Source: Thermoplasmata archaeon
Lineage (GTDB): Archaea > Thermoplasmatota > Thermoplasmata > Lutacidiplasmatales > UBA184
Direction of reading: 5' to 3'
DNA: 41,703 bases
Assembly (NCBI GenBank): GCA_022750155.1
Contig: JAKIWG010000019.1
Location: 1 to 41,703 of the forward strand
This document shows positions 32,649 through 40,500 of this stretch, in pieces. A model generated the notes under the pieces. That model made no database searches, was not told the DNA's origin, and worked only from the letters and a program-made list of their open reading frames with translations. Position 1 is the first letter of the stretch; each line of letters begins with the position of its first letter. A program made the translations under genes and the position numbers.

Positions 32649-34184
32649 TCAGATGATCCCGATATTGACGGTGATCGTGGTGAACCGGAGCTGCTGGAGG
32701 ATCAACGGCGCGACCATCTTCACGGCGGTACCGGGCGGCGGGGAAAGGCAGGAGTACGGGGCGGGAATCGTCGTCAGCGGCACGCACGTGGACCCCAAGG
32801 GGAACGCCTGGGGGAATCCGGAGAAGTAACCGGACCACGCGGCCGGGTACAGGGTCGTGATGTTCAGGAAGAAGTCGCCTCCCACGAAGACCCCGCCGGC
32901 GCCCGTCGCGACGACGACGACGCCGACCTGCACGACCTGGCTCGTCACCGCCGCCGTGGTCACCCCTCCCTCCGCCGTCAGGTTGCCGAGCATGTTGACG
33001 AGGGTGATATTCGCCCCGACCCCCCCCGAGCTGGTCAGATAGGTGGTGATCCGGGGGGGCGAGACCATCACCGGCGTCCCGCCCTCCTGGGCCAGGATGA
33101 CGGCCCCCTGGTCGTAGACCACGTCGGTCGGCGGAGAGTAGCGGTTGGAGAGGTGCACGTCGACCCCGCCCTGGAACTGGTTGGTGTATAGGCTGCTGTG
33201 CGTCACCGAGAACGCACAAGGAATGAATCCGGAGCGATTTTGCCAGGTGATCTGCTCGGTCGGAATGCTGCCGCCGGGGTACGCCTGGACACTCGGTGAT
33301 GTCACGTACCCGATCCCGTTCCACCAGGTCACATTCACGTTGATGTTCGAACCCCCCGAGCTGAATGTCCCGATCGAGTCCGTCGAGGAAAGGTTCGCCC
33401 CGGGGCACACCGACCCGATGGTTCCGACGAACTGGACGTTCACGCTCTGCCCGCCCTTGCTCGAGTGAGAACCGGACGGGTTGTAACTGAAGGTGTCCCG
33501 CTCCCCGAAGAAGTCGAAGGTGGAGACGGACGCGACCGTGTCCGAGCCGCCCTTGTTGAAGGTGATGGCATCGTCGGAGCCGTTCACGAGGACGTTGATG
33601 AAGCCGGCGTCCTTCCCGTTCCAAGTGATGGTGATGGAATCGTTGTTCCCGTTCAGGACGTAGACGAGGCTGTTCGTGTTCCCGTCCACCTTGATGGCGA
33701 GCGAGGCGCTCGAGTTCCCCGAGAAGTTGTAGTAATTGACATGCCCAGCCCCGGCGCAGTGGCCGCCGCCTCCCGCCAGGCACGCCGACCCGACATTCCA
33801 GGGGGGGTACGCGTAGGTGACCTGTGTCAGGAGGAGGCCCGTGATCGTCGCGACGCCGGGCGGCTCGGAGGCGATGGAGCCGGTGGTCGGGGAGCCGAAC
33901 GGGGGGACGGATTGGGAACCGAGCGTGACGGGGCTCGACAGGGTCAACGGGATCCCCGGATTCGCCGCCTGGGCGAGGATCGTCGCCTGCAGCCGCGACA
34001 GCTGGTTCTCCACCTGGAGCGTGTGCTGGAACTCCAGCTCCTGCATCTCGCCGGGGAGCTGAAGGAGGACGAAATTGGCGATGAACGTCACGACCAGGAG
34101 CAACCCGAGGACGGTGACGAGCGCGCTGACCTGGCCTTTGTGGGCGCGGTGGCGCCGTCGGTGGATAGTGCGCGGTGCGATCAC
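32649..34184 (-). CDS. Pilin-like secreted or surface protein
   Basis: A 511-residue protein with an archaeal class III (type IV pilin) signal: a basic start (RRRHRAHKG) with possible cleavage between G17 and Q18, then a hydrophobic segment at 19-43 and a polar helical continuation (EMQELEFQHTLQVENQLSRLQATIL). The remainder is rich in Gly, Ser, Thr, Asn and Val with many N-glycosylation sequons, and looks beta-rich. Cys occurs at several sites. No enzyme motif was seen. It probably is a pilus, adhesin or cell-surface component; no secretion ATPase gene is nearby. The GTG start has GGAGGG upstream and follows a very strong TATA box. Confidence 0.7.
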   Translation of the reverse strand: MIAPRTIHRRRHRAHKGQVSALVTVLGLLLVVTFIANFVLLQLPGEMQELEFQHTLQVENQLSRLQATILAQAANPGIPLTLSSPVTLGSQSVPPFGSPTTGSIASEPPGVATITGLLLTQVTYAYPPWNVGSACLAGGGGHCAGAGHVNYYNFSGNSSASLAIKVDGNTNSLVYVLNGNNDSITITWNGKDAGFINVLVNGSDDAITFNKGGSDTVASVSTFDFFGERDTFSYNPSGSHSSKGGQSVNVQFVGTIGSVCPGANLSSTDSIGTFSSGGSNINVNVTWWNGIGYVTSPSVQAYPGGSIPTEQITWQNRSGFIPCAFSVTHSSLYTNQFQGGVDVHLSNRYSPPTDVVYDQGAVILAQEGGTPVMVSPPRITTYLTSSGGVGANITLVNMLGNLTAEGGVTTAAVTSQVVQVGVVVVATGAGGVFVGGDFFLNITTLYPAAWSGYFSGFPQAFPLGSTCVPLTTIPAPYSCLSPPPGTAVKMVAPLILQQLRFTTITVNIGII

Positions 34185-34224
34185 GGCGGGAACCCCCTCC
34201 GTGCCGAAATGTACGCGGGGGGGC

Positions 34225-34235
34225 GATATTTAAAC
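34225..34235 (-). promoter_or_regulatory. Strong TATA box of the pilin-like gene
   Basis: On the minus strand GTTTAAATATC, preceded by a run of G that could be a BRE-like context, lies about 45 nt ahead of the GTG at 34184. Expected transcription start is near 34204, leaving a short leader with a GGAGGG site. The strength of box and RBS suggests high expression. Confidence 0.65.
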
Positions 34236-34287
34236 CCCCCGAGAGGGGAGGAACGCCCCGGTTCCCCGAGACAGGCTCCGCCCGACG

Positions 34288-34641
34288 CTACCGGGTGGTT
34301 TCCTGAATCCATGCCTTGGCTCCGATGAGGGTGCCCCAGGTCCGAACGGTCACGGTCGAGACCGTCCGGCCCTCCACGGTCCATCGGTCGCTGAACCGCA
34401 CCCGCGCGAGCGGGGCCAGCAGATGCGGGACCTCGACGATCGCCCGGGTTCCCTCCCACCGGATGAGACGGAGCGGTCGTCCGCGGGCCCGGTCGTACGG
34501 ACCCAGTCGGTCGGCGAGCGCGCGCTCGAACCAGCGCGGCGAAAAAGTGGGATCCCCCGCCACCTCGAGTCCGAGGTAGCGGGGGCGGGGGGAACGATCA
34601 GCGGACGAGGTCGATGACTTCCTCGGACTCACCGGCAGCAT
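34288..34641 (-). CDS. rnp2: Ribonuclease P protein component 2, Pop5-like
   Basis: A 117-residue protein resembling archaeal Pop5/Rnp2, which binds RNase P RNA to help 5' maturation of tRNA. Supporting segments are PRYLGLEVAG at the start of the core, LRLIRWEGTRAIVEVPH, and the C-terminal VTVRTWGTLIGAKAWI, which matches the family's R(T)LG-x-S-GT-I-K-A ending in position and character. The first 20 residues are encoded inside the end of ftsZ: no start codon is available after the ftsZ stop, so the ATG at 34641 (after AGGGAGG) or GTG at 34632 must be used, giving a 35-44 nt overlap. Confidence 0.7.
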   Translation of the reverse strand: MLPVSPRKSSTSSADRSPRPRYLGLEVAGDPTFSPRWFERALADRLGPYDRARGRPLRLIRWEGTRAIVEVPHLLAPLARVRFSDRWTVEGRTVSTVTVRTWGTLIGAKAWIQETTR

Positions 34642-35731
34642 AGCCTCCCTTCTGGCCGAGGAGACTGGCCGCCTTGACTCCCGTGATGATCAGGAGCACC
34701 TTGATGGTGTTCTCCATCTCCGGAGAGTTCTCGACCGAGCAGCCCCAGATGATGCGGGCCCGCTTCGAGATCTTCCCGCCGACGAGCGCCGCGGCCTTCT
34801 CGGCCTCCGACACCGTCATCGTCGGACCGCCAATGACTCGGACGAGCGCTCCGGTGGCGTTGTTGAGCTCCACGCTCCCGAGGAGCGGAGAGGTCAGGGC
34901 CTCGCTGACGGCCTCCGTGACCCGGTCCGTCGCCGACTCGCTCTCGCCGAGCCCGATCAGGGCGACCCCGCCGTCCTTCATGACGGTCAGGATGTCGGCG
35001 TAGTCGAGGTTGACCAGTCCCGGGCGGGTGACGATCTCGATGATCCCCTTGATGCCCGTCATGAGGACCGCATCGGCGAGCTTGAACGCTGCGTCGAGCG
35101 GCATCCTCGGGACGAGCTCGAGGAGCTTGTCGTTCTGGATGACGATGGTCGTGTCGCAGACCCGGCGGAGGCGCTCCAGGCCGTCCCGGGCCTGCTCCAT
35201 CCGCGCCGCCCCCTCTCCGGAGAAGGGGAGGGTGACGACGCCCATGGTGAGCGCGCCGGCTTCCTTGGCGAGGCGGGCGACCAGGTGGGCGGACCCGGTA
35301 CCGGTTCCGCCGCCCATGCCGGCCGTGACGAACACTATGTGAGCGCCGTTGACGAACGCCCGCAGCTCCTCCTCGTTCTCTCGGGCGGCCTCTTCCCCGA
35401 TCTCGGGGCGAGCGCCCGCGCCGAGGCCCTTGGTGGCCCGGCGTCCGATGAGGATCTTGCGGGGGGAGTGGACGGTCAACAGGTGCTTCGCGTCGGTGTT
35501 GATGGCGCACATCTCCGCGCCCTGGATCCCTTCTTCCACGCACCGGTTGATGGTGTTCGAGCCGCCGCCGCCGCACCCGATGATTCGGATGTTGACGCGG
35601 AGCGTCTCCGCGAGCTTGGCCAGTTCGACGTCGTCGGCATTGACGTAGGCGGGCGACGTCGGCTTCTTCTCCTCGACCAGGGACTGGTTCTCCTGGTGCT
35701 TTGCGATCGCTTCCTGAATGATGGATTTCAT
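34598..35731 (-). CDS. ftsZ: Cell division protein FtsZ
   Basis: A 377-residue tubulin-like GTPase. The nucleotide motif GGGTGTGS is at 140-147, preceded by the IRIIGCGGGGSNTINRC loop (about 48-64). The T7-type catalytic region is NLDYADI. It polymerises into the division ring in the cytoplasm. The N-terminal 40 residues are polar and variable, as in other FtsZ proteins. The ATG at 35731 is supported by a GGAG about 12 nt upstream and by a TATA box at 35800-35808. The C-terminus (EEVIDLVR) overlaps the Pop5-like gene by 44 nt. Confidence 0.96.
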   Translation of the reverse strand: MKSIIQEAIAKHQENQSLVEEKKPTSPAYVNADDVELAKLAETLRVNIRIIGCGGGGSNTINRCVEEGIQGAEMCAINTDAKHLLTVHSPRKILIGRRATKGLGAGARPEIGEEAARENEEELRAFVNGAHIVFVTAGMGGGTGTGSAHLVARLAKEAGALTMGVVTLPFSGEGAARMEQARDGLERLRRVCDTTIVIQNDKLLELVPRMPLDAAFKLADAVLMTGIKGIIEIVTRPGLVNLDYADILTVMKDGGVALIGLGESESATDRVTEAVSEALTSPLLGSVELNNATGALVRVIGGPTMTVSEAEKAAALVGGKISKRARIIWGCSVENSPEMENTIKVLLIITGVKAASLLGQKGGYAAGESEEVIDLVR

Positions 35732-35760
35732 CGTTCCGTTCTCCGCCCTGTTTGTCAGAC

Positions 35761-35775
35761 GAGCGTCATACGCTC
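35761..35775 (-). promoter_or_regulatory. Palindrome at the predicted ftsZ transcription start
   Basis: GAGCGT-CAT-ACGCTC is a perfect 6-bp inverted repeat. From the TATA box the transcription start should be about 35776-35780, so the repeat covers the start site or the first leader bases. It could be an operator or a 5' hairpin. Confidence 0.4.
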
Positions 35776-35799
35776 TGCCTTCACGATTTTGGCGATTTG

Positions 35800-35808
35800 T
35801 ACATAAAC
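35800..35808 (-). promoter_or_regulatory. TATA box of ftsZ
   Basis: On the minus strand GTTTATGTA lies about 72 nt ahead of the ftsZ ATG, leaving a leader of roughly 45 nt with a GGAG element. This is an example of a leadered gene in the window. Confidence 0.6.
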
Positions 35809-36128
35809 ATTTGCTTCGATGGGGCCGGTCCGACGGCGGACATTGACGGTTCAGGGCCGTGAGCCGGGTCACGGCTTGTGGGATTAGACCCTCGAGCGGA
35901 GGAGCGGGGTCCGCTGGACGAGAAGCCCGCGAGGCGGGCGCCGGCCCGAGGGTGCCCACGGGAGAAACGACCGGTGGATGCCCGGAGAGCTTGACGGTAC
36001 GGGGAACGGCCCTCGAGCCGTGGCAGCCGGGGAACGCAACGTAAAAATCGACGATCCGCTGGGGGGACCGCCGGTGCATCGGGTCGTTTGACCCGACGCG
36101 ACCGGCGGATGGGGGAGGGGGGTTCGGA
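35809..36128. other. Noncoding stretch between ftsZ promoter and a small gene
   Basis: About 320 nt without a convincing gene. RNase P and SRP RNA signatures were looked for and not found. It contains one strong hairpin (listed separately) and an AT-rich GTAAAAATC at about 36041-36049, which reads as a T5 tract on the minus strand and may help end transcription of the small gene at 36129-36290. Confidence 0.4.
36068..36108. terminator. Long imperfect hairpin, possible terminator or structured RNA
   Basis: CCGCCGGT pairs with ACCGGCGG (8 bp) and, inside, TCGGGTC pairs with GACCCGA (7 bp) around a GTTT loop, with a small internal loop of 3 and 4 nt. It lies 20 nt after the stop of the small minus-strand gene, and about 20 nt later on that strand there is a T5 tract. 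A terminator role is a guess; archaeal termination mainly uses T-tracts. Confidence 0.45.
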
Positions 36129-36290
36129 TCAGGCTTGGACGGCTTCGACGCTCCGGCAATAGAGGCGGGAGAGCGGGTTGGTGAAGTTGGTCGACTCATG
36201 CGCGGGCGCCTGCTCGTTCGAGGGGTCGGTCTCGGAAAGCCAGACGACCTGGTCGTTCTCGTTGCACGATCGTTCGAATCTCGCGGTCAT
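36129..36290 (-). CDS. Small protein of 53 residues, palindrome-controlled
   Basis: An ATG at 36290 with GAAGGA about 6 nt upstream opens a 53-codon frame to a TGA. The product is acidic and polar (starts MTARFERSCNENDQVV, ends SRLYCRSVEAVQA) with two Cys; no family was recognised. On the minus strand TTTATTAT (36342-36349) is a good TATA box, and the perfect palindrome at 36324-36343 sits just inside it. The clean promoter, RBS and operator make this a likely real gene. A CTCCC-GT-GGGAG hairpin lies in its leader. Confidence 0.55.
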   Translation of the reverse strand: MTARFERSCNENDQVVWLSETDPSNEQAPAHESTNFTNPLSRLYCRSVEAVQA

Positions 36291-36323
36291 TGTTTCCTTC
36301 TTGTCTCCCGTGGGAGCAGTGTA

Positions 36324-36343
36324 TATGCGCATTAATGCGCATA
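36324..36343. promoter_or_regulatory. 20-bp perfect palindrome in a divergent promoter
   Basis: TATGCGCATTAATGCGCATA equals its own reverse complement over 20 bp. A minus-strand TATA box (TTTATTAT, 36342-36349) abuts one end and a plus-strand TATA-like GTATATGC (36321-36328) overlaps the other. The site is ideally placed for one dimeric regulator to control both small genes. Confidence 0.7.
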
Positions 36344-36356
36344 ATAAACCTTCGCG

Positions 36357-36581
36357 ATGTCCGCGGGACTCGCCCGTCGCGAGAATTCCCCCGAGTACCG
36401 GTGCTATCTCCCGGAAAGTTCCGTGGGTTTGCTGCTCTTCTTCGGCCTTTCGTGGGACCACGGTGCGATCGTGAGCGGCCACCACTACGTGTGCTACAAC
36501 ACCGAATGCCGCGACGTGACTACCGAGGTCGCGGAGCGCAGTCCGCGACCGCGTGGGTGGGCGGGGATGAGTCGACGGTAG
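36357..36581 (+). CDS. Candidate small protein of 74 residues
   Basis: The ATG at 36357 is 32 nt after GTATATGC, so the frame fits a leaderless gene reading away from the palindrome. The product has a short hydrophobic part (SVGLLLFFGLSW, residues 22-33) and three Cys, two of them in YVCYNTECRD. It was not recognised. The end (RSPRPRGWAG) looks like generic GC-rich translation, so the gene is uncertain. The 149 nt between its stop and the next gene hold only a promoter. Confidence 0.35.
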   Translation: MSAGLARRENSPEYRCYLPESSVGLLLFFGLSWDHGAIVSGHHYVCYNTECRDVTTEVAERSPRPRGWAGMSRR

Positions 36582-36698
36582 GTACGGCGGTCCGATCACC
36601 TCTGTATGGGTCCTCTGATCGCGAGGACCGTCGGGTCGGTCGTCCCGGGCCTTCGGCCAACGTGCTCCGACGCCTGGGGCGTGGAGTCCGGGGACGCG

Positions 36699-36707
36699 AA
36701 CTTATGG
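36699..36707 (+). promoter_or_regulatory. TATA-like box of the GNAT gene at 36.7 kb
   Basis: AACTTATGG is centred about 28-30 nt before the ATG at 36731, choosing that ATG over an in-frame one inside the box itself. Confidence 0.5.
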
Positions 36708-36730
36708 GGCGGGAAACGAGTCGATCGATC

Positions 36731-37510
36731 ATGGACCTGCCCGGGGTACTCGCCCTCTTCGACCGGGAGATGCGGGAAGACCCTCCACCAGAGCCCGATG
36801 TACTGCTGGAGAGAGGCCCGGACCTGGTCCGGGGGGTGGGCCTGCAGAACTTCATTCTCTACTCCGCGATCCCCGCGGACCGGATTGTGGACCGCGTCCG
36901 TGCCGAGGTGGAGAACGCCCAAATGCTCGGGAAGGAGCTCTCCTGGAACGTCTACGGCCACGACCGACCGGGCGACCTCGCCGAGGTCCTGCGCTCCGCA
37001 GGCTTCGTCGGCGATGAGACGGAGTCACTCATGCTGTTCGACCTGAGCGGCGGCCCTCCATCCGTGGAACCCGTGTCAGGGCTGGCGATTCGCCGGCTCA
37101 CGGAAACCTCCGAGGTGGACGTGGCGATGGCGGTGAGCTCCGGGGCGTTCGGACGGGACGAGAGAGAACGGGGCGAGCGATTCAAGAAGCGCATCGCCGA
37201 CCCTAGCCTCGCCCTCTTTCTCGCTTCCATCGAGGGGACACCGGTCGCATTCGGACGGGTCGATCTCCCCTCCGGGCGCTCGTTCGCCGGTCTGTGGGGC
37301 GGCGGGACCCTCCCGCCGTACCGATCGAGGGGGATCTATCGAAACCTCGTCGCCGCGCGGGGCGCCCTCGCCCACGAGCGCGGCTTCCGGTATCTCCTGG
37401 TCGAGGCACGAGAGAGCAGCCGGCCGATCCTGGAGCGCCTGGGGTTCGAGCTCGCGACCTCGGTCCGGGAGTGGGTCTACACTCCCGTCGGAGTGCACCG
37501 GGCTTCCTAG
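36731..37510 (+). CDS. GNAT family N-acetyltransferase
   Basis: A 259-residue protein with an N-terminal degenerate domain (about 1-110; includes LSWNVYGHDRPGDLAEVLRSAGF, frequent in bacterial two-part GNATs) and a C-terminal GNAT domain (about 115-255). The acetyl-CoA loop is LPPYRSRGIYRNLVAARGALAHERG, preceded by FAGLWGGGT and followed by RPILERLGFE. The substrate is unknown. The start is fixed by a TATA-like box 28-30 nt upstream. The gene may have been acquired from bacteria, but that is only an impression from the domain layout. Confidence 0.85.
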   Translation: MDLPGVLALFDREMREDPPPEPDVLLERGPDLVRGVGLQNFILYSAIPADRIVDRVRAEVENAQMLGKELSWNVYGHDRPGDLAEVLRSAGFVGDETESLMLFDLSGGPPSVEPVSGLAIRRLTETSEVDVAMAVSSGAFGRDERERGERFKKRIADPSLALFLASIEGTPVAFGRVDLPSGRSFAGLWGGGTLPPYRSRGIYRNLVAARGALAHERGFRYLLVEARESSRPILERLGFELATSVREWVYTPVGVHRAS

Positions 37511-37593
37511 CCCGTTTTCGGCCCACCACGTCGGCCCTCCCAGGTCGCTCGACCCGCGAGGGTTTAAGGAACGGGAGGCGAGTGGGCGACACC

Positions 37594-40500
37594 GTGGAGG
37601 AGTACTTTCGGTCGCTCGAAGACGACGTCGGCCGGGCGTACGACGCCGCCGAACGGGCGCATCAGCAGGGGCTCGACCCGCAGCTTCACGTGGAGATCCC
37701 CCGGGCCCAGGACATGGCCATGCGGGTGGAGAAGCTCCTCCAGCACCTCCACATCGACGGCATCTCCACAACGATCCGGGATCTGTGCCGGACGATGCCT
37801 CGCGAGGAGGTCGCGCTCACGATCGCCCGGCAGCTCGCGCTGGACACGACGCGGGGCGGGACGCTGGAGGAGCGGCTCGACGCCGCTCTCCGCGTGGGCC
37901 TCGCCATCCTCACCGAGGGGATCCTCGTGGCCCCGCTGGAAGGGCTCGCGGAGGTCCACCTTCGTGAGGGCCGGCGCGGGGCCTACGTGGAACTGTACTA
38001 TGCCGGCCCGATCCGCGCGGCCGGAGGCACGGCCCAGGCCCTCTCGGTGCTGCTGGCGGACCTCGTGCGCCGGGACCTGGGGGTGGGCGCGTACCACCCC
38101 GACCCGGACGAGGTCGGGCGGTACCAGGAGGAGATCCCGCTCTACAAGCACCTGCAACACCTCCAGTATGTCCCTACCGCCGAGGAGATCGCGACCGTCA
38201 CGCGCCACGTTCCCGTCTGCATCTCCGGGGAGTCGACGGAAGGGGACGCCGAGGTCAGCGCATTCCGAAATCTATCGCGCGTCTCGACCAACGGGATCCG
38301 CGGGGGCGCGTGCCTCGTCATCGCCGAGGGGTTGTGCCAGAAGGCGGCGAAGCTTCGGAAGATCGTCGAGAAGCTCGGAGTCCCGGGCTGGGAGTTCCTC
38401 TCGACACTGGGTCGCCAGAAATCCCCGGATTCCGAAGGAGGGCACGGTCCGAAGTACCTCGATGAGGCACTGGGTGGCCGGCCGATCCTCGGCTACCCCC
38501 ACCGCGCCGGCGGGTTCCGGCTGACCTACGGCCGCGCCCGGACCGCCGGCCTTGCGGCGTGCGCGGTCAATCCGGCGACGATGGTCCTCCTGCGCCGGTT
38601 CGTCGCCGTCGGCACCCAGGTCAAGCTCGAGTTCCCCGGCAAGGCCACCGCGATGGGATTGTGCGATACCGTCGAAGGGCCGATCGTCGAGCTCTCCGAC
38701 GGCACGCTCGTCGCGGTCCATGACCCGCAGACCGCGGAAGCCCTCCTGCCGGAGGTCCAGCGCATCATCGACCTCGGGGCCCTGCTCGTGCCGTTCGGGG
38801 AGTTCCTCGAGAACAACCGAGCGCTCTCCCCCGGCGCGTACACCTTCGAGCGGCACATCGAGGAGCTGCGCGCCGCCGGGGTCCCGCCCGAGCTCTGGAG
38901 GACCTCGCCGAGCTACGAGGAGGCGATCGATACCAGTCGCCGGTGGGGAGTGCCGATGCATCCGAGGTTCCTCCTCTTCTGGCACGACCTCACGATCGAG
39001 GAGCTCTGCGAGCTCTCGGAATGGGTCCTCCGCGAGGGCCAGATGGGGGAGGGGAGTCTGGAACTACCCTGGTCGGTCGAACGCCGGGAGCTCCTGGTCC
39101 GCCTCGGGTTCCTCCACCGGCGCGGACCGCAGGGTCAGATCCGTAGCGACCCGCAGCTCGCGGCGCCGCTGCTCGGGGGGCTCGGCCTCCAGATCACGGA
39201 GGGCAGGATCGGCCGACGCGCTCCCCTCGACCCGACCGACGCTCCGGTGCTCGCGTTCGTCAGCCGGCTCGCGGGCGTTCCAGTGCCGGCCCGGGCGCCC
39301 ACCCGCGTCGGCGCCCGCGTGGGCCGCCCGGAGAAGGCGAGACAGCGGAAGATGAGCCCGAACGTGCACGTGCTCCTTCCCCTCGCGGAGGCGGGAGGCA
39401 GCCATCGGTCGATCGCCGAGGCCGTGCGCCGCGCCCCGCCCGAGGGGGTCCGCGTCCAGCTCGGCCATCGTCTGTGCCCGTCGTGCGGGAAAGGGTCGGC
39501 CTGGCTGCGGTGCTCGTGCGGAAGCCACACTCTCCCGACCGGGGAGGTGGTGACGGAGCCCCTGCCGATCGCCCAACTGTGGACCGATGCGCTGCGGCGG
39601 CTCCATCTGCGGACCGTCCCCGAGGTCAAGGGCGTCAAGGGGCTCACTTCCCCGGGGAAGGTCCCCGAGATGATCGAGAAGGGGATCCTCCGGGCCTCCC
39701 ACGGGATCTCGGTCTACCAGGACGGGACGGCACGGTTCGACCTGACCGACCTGCCCTTGACGCACTTCCGGCCCCGCGAGGTACAGCTCCCCCTCGACCG
39801 GGCCCGGGCCCTCGGGTACGACACGGACTGGACGGGGGCCGCGTTGACCGACCCGGAGCAGCTCGTGGAGCTCCGACCCCAGGACCTCGTGGTCTCGCGG
39901 TCGTGCGGCAAGTACCTATTGCACCTCGCCCAGTTCGTCGACGACGAACTGGTCCGCCTCTACAATCTCGAGCCGTTCTACCGCGCCGGCAAGATCGACG
40001 ACTTGCTGGGCGCGATCGTCGTAGCTTTGGCCCCGCACACCTCGGGGGGCGTCGCGGGACGGATCGTCGGCTTCACCGACGCCGAGGCGTGCTTCGCGCA
40101 TCCGGTGTTCCACGCGGCGAAGCGGCGCAACTGCGACGGGGATGAGGACTCGGTCACGCTCCTGATGGACGCGCTCGTCAACTTCTCGCGCTCGTACCTG
40201 CCGGAGAGCCGGGGCGCCCTCATGGACAAGCCGCTCGTGCTCACCACCCGGCTCAACGGGACCGAGGTCGACAAGGAGGCGCACAACCTCGATGTCGCCG
40301 CTCGATACCCCCTCGCCCTGTACCGGGCGGCCGATGAGGGACGCGCGGCGAAGGACGTGGAACCGCTGATCGAGACGCTCGGACGCCGGCTCGAGGGGCC
40401 CCACGCCCTTTCGGGCCTCGGCTTCACCCACGACACGACCGACATCGCCGGCGGCCCGGTCTACTCCGCGTACCGGGAGGCCGGGTCGATGGCGAGGATC

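Noticed and set aside
35821-36060. Possible RNase P RNA or SRP RNA (segments such as GTGCCCACGGGAGAAACGACC look vaguely like a conserved region)
   Set aside because: The invariant P4 strand patterns and the terminal conserved block of RNase P RNA, and the SRP GGAAGGGAGCAGCC-type motif, are absent.
36290-36730. Long N-terminal extension of the 36.7-kb GNAT, from 36290
   Set aside because: The extension is not protein-like and passes through the palindrome and promoters; a TATA-like box sets the start at 36731.
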